Source of the DNA: JBFIHF01 sp964411125
Lineage (GTDB): Bacteria; Myxococcota_A; Bradymonadia; Bradymonadales; Bradymonadaceae
DNA length: 21,669 nt
Assembly (NCBI GenBank): GCA_964411125.1
Contig: CAYPJU010000094.1
Coordinates: 1-21,669 of the forward strand
Direction: 5' to 3'
A program made the position numbers and the translations under genes. Below the pieces are notes generated by a model. It was given only the letters and a program-made list of their open reading frames with translations. It was not told where the DNA came from and made no database searches. Below, piece after piece: positions 7,582 to 15,019 of the stretch (within the stretch, counting starts at the first letter, position 1; each line of letters starts with the position of its first letter).

Positions 7582-8611
7582 AGTCGCTCGGTCCATCCTC
7601 GGGGTAGAGGTACCGGCGGACGGCGTCGGCGAGCAACGCATCGAACGCCTCGACATGCCGGCGGTCGAGATGGCTGCCGTCGAGCGCCACGAACTCTCTC
7701 ATCTCGGGAAAGTCTTCGAAGTGTAGAGCGGGTGCCCCCAACTGGTCCGAGTACCGGTCCCAGTACTCTTCGCGCGGCAGCGTCTTCCGCTCCTCTTCAC
7801 GGACGTTCTTAGACGAGATCATGCGGAAGAAGACGACGTTCCCTCCGCGGGCTCGGATCTTGTCGACATCGCGACGCAAGGCCGCGAACCGGGCTTCGAT
7901 CGCCTCGGGAGAGCTGATGGTCGACTCGGCGATGTGCCAGTCGTCGCGGGTGTGATCGCCCTTCGAATAGTCCGCCGCGGTCCACCGGTCGAAGTGCATC
8001 CGGGTGTTTCCTTCGCTCGGCAGCTCCCCCTTGCCGAGCAGATTGACGAGGAAGAGCGTAGGGCGGAACTCCGGCCTCGCCACGACGAAACTGCCCTGCA
8101 GTGCAGCGCGCATCAGCGCTTCGATCTCTTCGATCGCCGAGCGGCGTTCGTAGAACTGAACATACTCGAGGACGGGCCGAACGGTGGTTTGCTCGTCGGT
8201 GAACAAATTGCGCGGATAGGCTTCCACCAGGACGGAGCCGACGAAGTCCTCGTCTTCGGCCAGTTGACGTACCACCGGCAGCGGGCTGCCCCCCGGAAGG
8301 GCGAGCTGGATGACTTCCACGCGCTCGGGCAAGTGCCGCTCCACGGCCTCGGGGGCGATGCCGAGGGCGAAACGCGACGAGCCCGCCAGGACGAGAACGT
8401 CGGGGTCGTCGTTCGCCTGCGCCCGCCAGTAGGCCCAGTGGCGCGGCGTCTCTTGAAACTGGGGCGTCATCCCTCGTGCGCGAAACACGAACTCCACGGT
8501 CCCGAGAAAACCGATGACGAGGACCACCGCCAACGCCCACGTCCGCCACCACAGGCCCTGGGGCGCACGGTCGCTAGAATTGGAAGTAGATGAAGGCACG
8601 ATCTTCGCCAC
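7580..8611 (-). CDS. SGNH-type acyltransferase/esterase partner of MBOAT
   Basis: The 343-aa protein has one N-terminal membrane helix (about 24-44) and an extracytoplasmic SGNH/GDSL-like domain. Block I is LVLAGSSR with the nucleophile at S78 or S79, and the C-terminal catalytic pair is D311-G-S-H314; G107 in ALPGG may be the oxyanion-hole glycine. This is the layout of AlgJ/AlgX/PatB-like partners that receive acyl groups from an MBOAT protein and place them on an exported polysaccharide. The gene overlaps the MBOAT gene by 38 nt, which fits co-translation. The start used is a GTG (complement of 8609-8611) without a clear Shine-Dalgarno. A second in-frame GTG four codons on (complement of 8597-8599) is an alternative. 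The exact substrate is unknown. Confidence 0.82.
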   Translation of the reverse strand: MAKIVPSSTSNSSDRAPQGLWWRTWALAVVLVIGFLGTVEFVFRARGMTPQFQETPRHWAYWRAQANDDPDVLVLAGSSRFALGIAPEAVERHLPERVEVIQLALPGGSPLPVVRQLAEDEDFVGSVLVEAYPRNLFTDEQTTVRPVLEYVQFYERRSAIEEIEALMRAALQGSFVVARPEFRPTLFLVNLLGKGELPSEGNTRMHFDRWTAADYSKGDHTRDDWHIAESTISSPEAIEARFAALRRDVDKIRARGGNVVFFRMISSKNVREEERKTLPREEYWDRYSDQLGAPALHFEDFPEMREFVALDGSHLDRRHVEAFDALLADAVRRYLYPEDGPSD

Positions 8612-9992
8612 TGAGGAGGATGAGTGAGAGGAGCATCGTAGCGAGCGCGATGGCGCGGAGCCACCAGGGCACGCTCCCGAAGAGCCAGGCGAGTGACCGG
8701 TTTCGAAGGAACAGGTGGATCGCGAGGATCGCCGCCGTCAGGCCGAGTGTCTTCGCGACGTCGAAACTCGAGAGCGTCGGGACCAGGTCGGTCGGCTGGA
8801 ACATCGACGCCACGACGACGAAAGCGGTCCCGAAGTCGGGCGCGCGAAAGAAGACCCACGCTACGCAGACGAGGAGGAACGTCCCCAGCCAGCCGAGGAA
8901 GAGCCCAAAGCGCCCCGAGAAGACCGGGAGCGGGGAGAGATAGCGACGAACCACACGCTCGAGGACCAGGTAGAAGCCGTGCAGGGCGCCCCAGACCACG
9001 AAGGCCCATGACGCGCCGTGCCACAACCCCCCCAGGAGCATCGTCAGGACGAGGTTCACGTAGGTACGTATCGGCCCCCTACGGTTGCCGCCCAGTGAAA
9101 TGTAGAGATAGTCCCGCAGCCACTGTGACAGCGAGATGTGCCAGCGCTTCCAGAAGTCGCTGAACCCGATCGCGGCGTAGGGGTAACGAAAGTTGTCGGG
9201 GAGGGCGAAACCCAGGCACATCGCCACCCCGATGGCGCAGGTCGAATACCCCGCGAAATCGCAGAAGATCTGTCCGGCGAACGCAAACGTCCCCAGCCAG
9301 GCGTCGGCGAAGTTCGGGGAGCCGCCCGGGAAGTAGACGACGTCGGCGACCCCGGCGAGGAACGTGTCGGCGATCACCGATTTCTCGAACAGACCGACTG
9401 TCACCAAGACGAGCCCCCAGGCGAACTGCTTTGGCGTCGCGCGCCGCGGCGTCGCCGTCTGGGGGAGAAAGTCGAACGCACGGACGATCGGACCTGCGAC
9501 GAGCTGGGGAAAGAAGGTGACGAAAAGGGCGAAGTCGAGGAACGAAGGCCAGGGCTTCTCCTCCCCCCGGTAGATGTCGATCGTGTAGGAGAGCGTCTGA
9601 AACGTGTAGAACGAGATACCCACCGGCAAGATGATGTCGATGTCGGCCGGGGCATAGTCGATCCCCAGGCTCGATGCCACGTAGACGAAGTTCTCGAGGA
9701 AGAACTCGCCGTACTTGAAGTAGGCGAGCATCCCCAGGTTCGTCACGAGGCTCAGGTAGAGAAGGCCCAGCCGGCGCCGCTTTGTCGGGGCCCGCGCCAT
9801 CCTCTTTGCGACCGACCAGTCGACGATGGTCGAGATCCACAACAAGAGCACGAACGGTGGATTCCACGCCATGTAGAAGGCGTAGCTCGCCACCAACAGC
9901 ATGGCCTTTTTCGACCGCCAGCTCCGAAGCCCGTAATAGAGGCCGAGGACCAGCAGGAAGAAGACCAGGAACGTGAGGGAGTTGAAGACCAA
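8574..9992 (-). CDS. MBOAT family O-acyltransferase (AlgI-like)
   Basis: The 472-aa polytopic membrane protein carries the hallmarks of the AlgI/PatA/DltB group: LPVGISFYTFQTLSY (122-136), FFPQLVAGPIVR (160-171), FWKRWHISLSQWLRDYLY (280-297, with H285) and LLGGLWHGAS (319-328, with the likely catalytic H325). It is expected to move acetyl or similar groups across the inner membrane to the SGNH partner encoded next. The start is a TTG at the complement of 9990-9992, supported by GGAAG 5 nt upstream and by the family's usual N terminus (M-V/L-F-N-S-L). It lies 104 nt downstream of a Wzy/GT-C-like gene. The glycan could be an exopolysaccharide, O-antigen or peptidoglycan; the neighbouring polymerase-like gene favours a secreted or surface polysaccharide. 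Confidence 0.93.
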   Translation of the reverse strand: MVFNSLTFLVFFLLVLGLYYGLRSWRSKKAMLLVASYAFYMAWNPPFVLLLWISTIVDWSVAKRMARAPTKRRRLGLLYLSLVTNLGMLAYFKYGEFFLENFVYVASSLGIDYAPADIDIILPVGISFYTFQTLSYTIDIYRGEEKPWPSFLDFALFVTFFPQLVAGPIVRAFDFLPQTATPRRATPKQFAWGLVLVTVGLFEKSVIADTFLAGVADVVYFPGGSPNFADAWLGTFAFAGQIFCDFAGYSTCAIGVAMCLGFALPDNFRYPYAAIGFSDFWKRWHISLSQWLRDYLYISLGGNRRGPIRTYVNLVLTMLLGGLWHGASWAFVVWGALHGFYLVLERVVRRYLSPLPVFSGRFGLFLGWLGTFLLVCVAWVFFRAPDFGTAFVVVASMFQPTDLVPTLSSFDVAKTLGLTAAILAIHLFLRNRSLAWLFGSVPWWLRAIALATMLLSLILLSGEDRAFIYFQF

Positions 9993-10096
9993 AAGGACTT
10001 CCGGTCAGCAGACGTTGATGACGGTTCAAAGCAGGAATAGGCGATCGCAGGTCCCGTTCCAACCGAAAAGCGGCAGCGATGTTTGGAGTTGTCCGG

Positions 10097-11401
10097 CTAC
10101 GCCCTACCCCCGCCGCCGCCTCGCCCCCCTCTTCTCGGCGGAGGTGACAATACCAGCAACAGCATCAGATAGAAGGGCATCATCGGGATTCGGTAGCGCG
10201 ACAGAGAACCGAGATTGGGCGCCCCGAGGCCGGTCGCAGCGCCGAGGAGGAGCACGAAAGTCAGCATGAAGACTACCGTCGGCGCCGTGATCCCCCGGCG
10301 CGCGAGGCTCCGCGAACGGCGACTGGCGAGGATCCTGAGGAAGAGGATGATGACCCCCATCATCTCGAGCGCGCTGATGAGCATCGCGGCATTTCGGACG
10401 TCGAACGGGAGCGGACGGAAGAGCGCGGAGAGGAGGGCGAGCGGGAGGTAGGATAGCTGACGCTCCTCGGTCGCCTCGGCTCCGTAACGGATGGTCGAGC
10501 CTCCTTCCTGCTGCGCGTAGAGCGACTGCAGGTGTGCGGTCTCCCGCGTGAGGTTCTCCACCGCGTATCGGGGATACTGCTTTCCGAGGTAGTAGACGGC
10601 GACGACGGTGACACCCCCTGCGATCGCGAGATAGACGAACTGCAACAGGAGACTGCGCCGCCGCTTCTTGCCTTGGCGCGAGCTACGGGCGAAGTACCAC
10701 CACGCCCCGAGCGCGATCGCGAGCGGGAAGAGGATGTACGGTTTGACGAGCGCGATCAGGACGAAGCCCACAGCGGCGATCAATGCACCTCTGGTGTAGC
10801 GGCCGTCGAACACGGCGTAGCGAAAGCCGAGGACGACCCACCCGACCCCGCCGACCGCGAACGGCTCTTTGAGGATCGCGCTGGACCAGAAGACGACGGA
10901 GGGGACGAAGAGCGCGGCCATCAAGAGGCGCCGGTGGTACTCCCGCGGAAAGGCGGGGCGAATTCCGAGGAACATGGTGAGCTGGCCGGAGTAGGCGACG
11001 AGCCCGAAGGCGATGCAGGTCGCGAAGAGCGAGTCTGCCGTGAAGAGCAGGAAGATGGCCGTGATGCCGCTCATCGCCCCCGTCGCGGTGCCGGCCCCGA
11101 TGATGTCGACGGGTAGCTGAGGGGTCCCCGACATGACGACGGAGAAGAGCCGCGGCAGGTAGCCGAGATCGTAGCGGACCAGCTCGGCCAGCTTCTCCCC
11201 CGTGTTGTAGTACAGGAACATGTCCCCGCCACCGTAGTAGTACTTGGTGACGAGGACCTGCGCGATCGACGAGACGATGTGGAGAGCGAAGCCGAGCCAG
11301 ACCAGCCGACGCTCGGCCGAATCGAAACGCCGCCCCATCGCCGCCGAGAGCGCGACGGCGCAGGCGACGGTGAGGAAAACACTGGCGAACAGCTCGTTCA
11401 T
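10097..11401 (-). CDS. Polytopic membrane protein, Wzy polymerase/GT-C glycosyltransferase-like
   Basis: The 434-aa protein has roughly ten hydrophobic helices. An acidic first periplasmic-type loop contains Y-Y-Y-G-G-G-D-M-F-L-Y-Y (about 54-65). A mid-protein motif FVPSVVFWSSAILKEPF and a late motif LSRYRIPMMPFYLMLLL are both typical of Wzy-like or GT-C-fold enzymes working on lipid-linked sugars. It sits between the cysteine-rich lipoprotein gene (20 nt gap) and the MBOAT gene, all on the minus strand, consistent with a glycan-surface role. The C terminus is odd: the last 16 residues are Pro/Arg/Gly only (PPPRRGGRGGGGG), encoded by a run of G tracts, and may be a degenerate extension. The ATG at the complement of 11399-11401 lacks a good Shine-Dalgarno. 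The exact reaction cannot be fixed from the sequence. Confidence 0.75.
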   Translation of the reverse strand: MNELFASVFLTVACAVALSAAMGRRFDSAERRLVWLGFALHIVSSIAQVLVTKYYYGGGDMFLYYNTGEKLAELVRYDLGYLPRLFSVVMSGTPQLPVDIIGAGTATGAMSGITAIFLLFTADSLFATCIAFGLVAYSGQLTMFLGIRPAFPREYHRRLLMAALFVPSVVFWSSAILKEPFAVGGVGWVVLGFRYAVFDGRYTRGALIAAVGFVLIALVKPYILFPLAIALGAWWYFARSSRQGKKRRRSLLLQFVYLAIAGGVTVVAVYYLGKQYPRYAVENLTRETAHLQSLYAQQEGGSTIRYGAEATEERQLSYLPLALLSALFRPLPFDVRNAAMLISALEMMGVIILFLRILASRRSRSLARRGITAPTVVFMLTFVLLLGAATGLGAPNLGSLSRYRIPMMPFYLMLLLVLSPPPRRGGRGGGGGRA

Positions 11402-11421
11402 GGGGGCCTACGCCGAGGCGA

Positions 11422-13818
11422 TCATGGGCGGGCGCAAGCGCTGATCTGCTTGGGCGTCCGATCGGGACGCTGCACGAAGATGTCCGAGTTGCACGAGGTG
11501 AGTTCGTTTCCGGTGACGCCACCGCTGCAATCGCCACCGTCGTCGCACAGTGCGGTGCAGCGGCGCTCGATCGTGGCGCACGACTTGCCCGTGGTGCAGC
11601 CGGGCTGGTCGATCGGGCACTCGCACGTCTCGTTCATCGCAGCGTTGCACTCGCTGTCGTCGGTGCACGTGGTCGCGTTGTAGTTGAGCGTGCGCAGGCA
11701 GAGTCCGGTGAGGCAATCGCCCCCGGTGGTGCAGAGCGCGCCCAGGTCGGCGACCCCGATCGGCTCGGTGCAGATCTGGTCGACGTCGTTGGCGATCACG
11801 TCGCTGTTGATGGTGCAGACGTTGCCATTCGCAGCGCAGTCGGTGTTGTCCGAGCAGAGCGAGTTGCAGTAGTTCAAGTCGCCGAACGTCGTGCATCCCT
11901 GCAGCGACCCGCAGTCCTGGTCCTCGTCGCAGACGACGGAACATTCGTTGGAGAGGCCGGAAAGACAGATGTTCTCCCGGCAATCGGAGAACGCCGTGCA
12001 CTGCGTGCCGAGCTGAGCGCCCCCCGTGCGAGGGAACTCGCAGTAAGCGGTGTCGACTCCGCCGACGTCGCGAACATCGCTGCAGACGCGGACACCGTCC
12101 GAACAGTCATCGCTGGAGGCGCACTGCTGATCGGCGAGTGTCTCGCAGACGTCGAACGCCTGCGTGATCGCGTCCTTGGTGACGTCGTTGGTGAGGCAGA
12201 GCTGCCCCTGCCCGCAGGCAGTGTCGTCGACACAGGGCGAGGCGCAGTAGCCCGCGAGGCAGACGAGCGACGCGCAGTCGGTGTCGTCGTTGCAGGCGAC
12301 ACCGGTGGCGTCTCCGCCCGTGTTGGGGACACACGCCGCTTCGAGCGCGTCGCCAGCGTCGTTCGAGATCACCGCACAGTTGAAGCCGGTCGGGCAGTCT
12401 GCCTCGCCAGTGCACGCTTGCAGCGGCTCGGGGACGCAGAGCCCGAGATCTTCGGTGCCGCCTCCGGCGAGCTGAATCGTCACCTGCTCGCATTCGTAGC
12501 CGGGAACGGTGCAATCGCCGTCGTCGGCGCACGGGGGGGTACAGACATCGCGGAAACGAGTCTCGAGGCAGTAGTTGTTCGAGCAGTCGCGGTCGACGTC
12601 GCAGACCTGACCGGCGGTTCCGCCGCCGACGTTCGGCCGTCGACAGATCGCGTCGACATCCATGTTGGTCTCGCGAACGTAGCAGACTTCGCCCATCGCG
12701 GTGCGGCAGCCGCCATCGTCGGTACAGGCGCGCGGTGCGACGCAGATCTGGGCCGTGTCGGTGTTTCCGCCACCGAGGTCGATCGTCTCGACGCGGCAGG
12801 TGTAGTCGGTGGCGTTCGAGCAGTCACCCGCCCCTTCACACGGTCCCGAGCAGGTGCCGTCGATGCAGAGGTTCTGGGCGCAGTCGGCGTCGTCGACGCA
12901 CACGGCGCCGACCTCGGCGCCCCCGGCGTTCGGGGCACCGCACGCGAACTCCACGTCGGTCGCGGTCTTCGAGGCGACACAGCGCTCGCCGCCGCCGCAA
13001 CCGGCGTCGGAGAGGCACTGCGAAGGGGGCCGCGGCTTGCAGACGGTGAGGTCTTCCTCACCGCCGCCCGTCGTCAGAGTCTCGGGTTCGCAGACGAACG
13101 AACCGTCGTCGGAACAATCGTTGGACGTCTCGCACGGTGCCGAACAGAGCCCGTCGACGCAGAGGTTGGACTGGCAATCGGTGTCGGCGGCGCACGCGTC
13201 CCCGATGCCGCCGCCCCCTACGGCGTTTCCACACTCGAGCGCGATCTGCATCCCGGTCAGGTCGACGACGCAAACGTCGGGGTCGGGGCAATCGTCATTC
13301 GATGCACAGACGGGAATCTCGGGCACGCAAGCGTTCACTTCTGCGAACGAGCCGTCGATGAGCTGCACGTCGATCGGCTGGCACGTGTATCCGCCCGGAC
13401 AATCCGCTTCGCCGCCGCACGGGTCGGCACAAAGTCCGCCGACACAGAGCCCCGACTGGCAGTCGGAGTTCATCGTGCAGGTGTCGCCGTTCTCTCCGTT
13501 GCCGGTGGGATCACCGCAAAAGGCATCGCCGGTGGCGAGGTCGAAGATGCAGATCTCGGGCGGGGTGCAATCCGCAGCGCTCGTGCACGCTTCGTTGGTC
13601 TGCCCCATGTCGATCGGAGGCTCCTCACCCATGTCGACGCCGGTGTCTTCTTCCCCATCGCCTCCCGTGTCTTCGGGGGCGCCGGTGTCTTCCGTGGTGG
13701 TGCCGCCCATGTCGAGGACGACGTCTGGCGAGACGGAGCCGGCGGGGTCGTCCCCGCAGGCAGTGAGCGCCGCGCAGCAGGCGACGATGGTAGCAAAAAA
13801 GAGATTTCGACGGTTCAT
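11422..13818 (-). CDS. Large cysteine-repeat lipoprotein (Dickkopf/EGF-like modules)
   Basis: This 798-aa secreted lipoprotein has lipobox L18-T19-A20-C21. Residues 22-75 are an acidic Gly/Thr/Glu/Asp linker holding it away from the membrane. The rest is a chain of about seven modules of roughly 100 residues. Each has the order C-x6-C-x4-C (as in CAADTDCQSNLC), then DG-x-C-x2-PC, a C-x4-DC pair and a Gly-rich TxxxGG...C end. The second-half cysteine of the x-P-C motif falls at 134, 229, 327, 430, 529 and 630, with a degenerate copy at 758. The spacing is like the Dickkopf N-terminal cysteine-rich pattern seen in many myxobacterial surface proteins. All cysteines should be disulfide-bonded after export. 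The N-terminal anchor and length suggest a surface stalk or adhesin; no enzyme motif is visible. It is possibly co-transcribed with the glycan genes that follow. Confidence 0.9.
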   Translation of the reverse strand: MNRRNLFFATIVACCAALTACGDDPAGSVSPDVVLDMGGTTTEDTGAPEDTGGDGEEDTGVDMGEEPPIDMGQTNEACTSAADCTPPEICIFDLATGDAFCGDPTGNGENGDTCTMNSDCQSGLCVGGLCADPCGGEADCPGGYTCQPIDVQLIDGSFAEVNACVPEIPVCASNDDCPDPDVCVVDLTGMQIALECGNAVGGGGIGDACAADTDCQSNLCVDGLCSAPCETSNDCSDDGSFVCEPETLTTGGGEEDLTVCKPRPPSQCLSDAGCGGGERCVASKTATDVEFACGAPNAGGAEVGAVCVDDADCAQNLCIDGTCSGPCEGAGDCSNATDYTCRVETIDLGGGNTDTAQICVAPRACTDDGGCRTAMGEVCYVRETNMDVDAICRRPNVGGGTAGQVCDVDRDCSNNYCLETRFRDVCTPPCADDGDCTVPGYECEQVTIQLAGGGTEDLGLCVPEPLQACTGEADCPTGFNCAVISNDAGDALEAACVPNTGGDATGVACNDDTDCASLVCLAGYCASPCVDDTACGQGQLCLTNDVTKDAITQAFDVCETLADQQCASSDDCSDGVRVCSDVRDVGGVDTAYCEFPRTGGAQLGTQCTAFSDCRENICLSGLSNECSVVCDEDQDCGSLQGCTTFGDLNYCNSLCSDNTDCAANGNVCTINSDVIANDVDQICTEPIGVADLGALCTTGGDCLTGLCLRTLNYNATTCTDDSECNAAMNETCECPIDQPGCTTGKSCATIERRCTALCDDGGDCSGGVTGNELTSCNSDIFVQRPDRTPKQISACARP

Positions 13819-13904
13819 GACTTACTCGAATGGTCCACGGCCGACCGGCAGTCACCTCGCGGGCGCGACGTGAGTGGGGGACGGCGAATCATCTGCGTGC
13901 TGTG

Positions 13905-13932
13905 ATACTATCGAAGCGCCACATGCAATCAA
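13905..13932 (-). promoter_or_regulatory. Predicted promoter for the cysteine-repeat lipoprotein operon
   Basis: On the minus strand, TTGATT (complement of 13927-13932) and TAGTAT (complement of 13905-13910) are separated by 16 nt. Each is a 4/6 match to the sigma-70 boxes. Transcription would start about 80 nt before the ATG at 13818. The -10 overlaps a small palindrome GATA-C-TATC (13904-13912). This is prediction only. Confidence 0.3.
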
Positions 13933-14039
13933 ACGCAGCGCCACGGCGGCGGGTCGTATCACGCGCCGCGCGGTCGATCCAGTGTCTGCCGCTCCACGAT
14001 CACGCCCGAGCGAGCATCGTGATGGCAGGTGCGTGGCGA

Positions 14040-14068
14040 GCTGGCGAAATACTTGGCGTTTCGCCAGC
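14040..14068. promoter_or_regulatory. Perfect 10-bp inverted repeat, probable TetR operator
   Basis: GCTGGCGAAA (14040-14049) and TTTCGCCAGC (14059-14068) are exact reverse complements separated by 9 nt. The right half also contains a nested palindrome TGGCG-TTT-CGCCA (14054-14066), so the site holds three related TGGCG half-sites. It lies 41 nt upstream of the TetR start and within the divergent region shared with the cysteine-repeat lipoprotein gene. TetR regulators normally bind such symmetric sites in their own promoters, so autoregulation is the natural reading. An RNA hairpin in the leader is the alternative. Confidence 0.6.
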
Positions 14069-14109
14069 GATCGGTACGCTCTATCTCTCCCCATCACCAC
14101 GGAAGGTTC

Positions 14110-14712
14110 ATGGGTATCCGAAGATCACCGGCAAACGAAACGCGGACCGCGGCGTGGTCCGAAACCCGCGAGCGAATCCTCGACGTCGCGCGCACCCTCG
14201 TCGTCGAAGACGGATGGGATCGCGTATCGCTGCGGAAAGTCGCGCGGCGGGTCGGGCTCAGCCCCCCGAGCCTTTACGAATATTTCGACGGCAAGGACGA
14301 CATGTTGGCCGCGGTGGCGGAGCGGGCACGCGACCGGCTCGTCGCGAGGCTGCGCGCCGTAGAGGAATGCGACGAGCGGCTCGTAGAGCTCGCCCTCGCC
14401 TACATCGATTTCGCTCGCCACCACCGCGAGGACTTCCTGCTGCTCTACGGCCGTTCGGCGGACCGCCCGCCCGGCAAGGACTCGCCGTACTCCGTCTGGA
14501 TCAACCAGGTAGCGCGCGAGCTCGGCCCGAAGGTGGATCTCTCGTGGGCGGCCTATACCTTGTGGGGAGCCGCGCACGGCTTCGCGACGCTGCAGGTCAC
14601 GGCGTTGGCGGCGGTCGACCAGAACTTCCGCGCCGGCGACCGTCACGCCCTCTCTGCCATCGTTCGGTCCTTGAGAAGCGCCGAAAATCAGGAGCTTCGC
14701 GCGACGATGTGA
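14110..14712 (+). CDS. TetR family transcriptional regulator
   Basis: The 200-aa protein has a classic N-terminal TetR DNA-binding domain. Helix 1 is around 19-35, and the helix-turn-helix spans about 39-60 (VSLRKVARRVGLSPPSLYEY) followed by FDGKDDML. The C-terminal ligand domain contains TLWGAAHGFATL, close to the WHG-type TetR C-terminal domain. The ATG at 14110 follows GGAAGG (14101-14106) and leaves the upstream inverted repeat non-coding; an in-frame ATG at 14029 would bury that palindrome in coding sequence. The gene is divergent from the cysteine-repeat lipoprotein operon, a common arrangement for a local repressor, and is followed by a small zinc-ribbon gene. The inducer is unknown; many relatives respond to small hydrophobic molecules. 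Confidence 0.92.
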   Translation: MGIRRSPANETRTAAWSETRERILDVARTLVVEDGWDRVSLRKVARRVGLSPPSLYEYFDGKDDMLAAVAERARDRLVARLRAVEECDERLVELALAYIDFARHHREDFLLLYGRSADRPPGKDSPYSVWINQVARELGPKVDLSWAAYTLWGAAHGFATLQVTALAAVDQNFRAGDRHALSAIVRSLRSAENQELRATM

Positions 14713-14812
14713 CCCGACGGGTTCGCCACCGGCGAATCGGTGCCTACGCTCGAGATGACGCCACGAAGGCGTTCATCGGATGCCAGGACGGCCGATACGC
14801 CACGAGGTGGAC

Positions 14813-15019
14813 ATGAGCCCGAATGACAACCTTTCCCTCTATACGACCGACGAGCTCGAAGACTTTGGCGACACGCCGACGACGGTGGTGCCGTTCGTGT
14901 GCGACGAGTGTTCGAACATCGGGGGTTACTACTCGCAGTCGGTGGGCGAGATAGCCTGCCCTCACTGCGGCGGAAACGCTCACCCCATCAACCATTACCT
15001 GCAAGTCCCCGTAGGGTGA
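14813..15019 (+). CDS. Small zinc-ribbon protein
   Basis: This 68-aa protein has two CxxC knuckles, C30-D-E-C33 and C49-P-H-C52, separated by 15 residues and flanked by beta-strand-like sequence (TTVVPFVCDEC and GEIACPHCGG). This is a typical zinc ribbon that would bind one structural Zn2+. The ATG at 14813 was chosen because GAGGTGG (14804-14810) lies just upstream; an in-frame ATG at 14780 would add 11 residues and has no Shine-Dalgarno. The acidic N terminus is probably flexible. The last 32 nt overlap the convergent acyl-CoA-dehydrogenase-like gene. It is 100 nt after the TetR gene and could be co-transcribed. The family is not recognised; a nucleic-acid or protein-binding accessory role is only a guess. 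Confidence 0.75.
   Translation: MSPNDNLSLYTTDELEDFGDTPTTVVPFVCDECSNIGGYYSQSVGEIACPHCGGNAHPINHYLQVPVG

Noticed and set aside
12418..13905. A long open plus-strand frame (495 codons) opposite the cysteine-repeat gene
   Set aside because: It mirrors the repeated minus-strand gene, lacks any recognisable motif and runs across that gene's start.
14029..14109. An upstream in-frame ATG for the TetR gene
   Set aside because: It would place the perfect inverted repeat inside coding sequence and adds a non-conserved, basic N terminus. The ATG at 14110 has a ribosome site.
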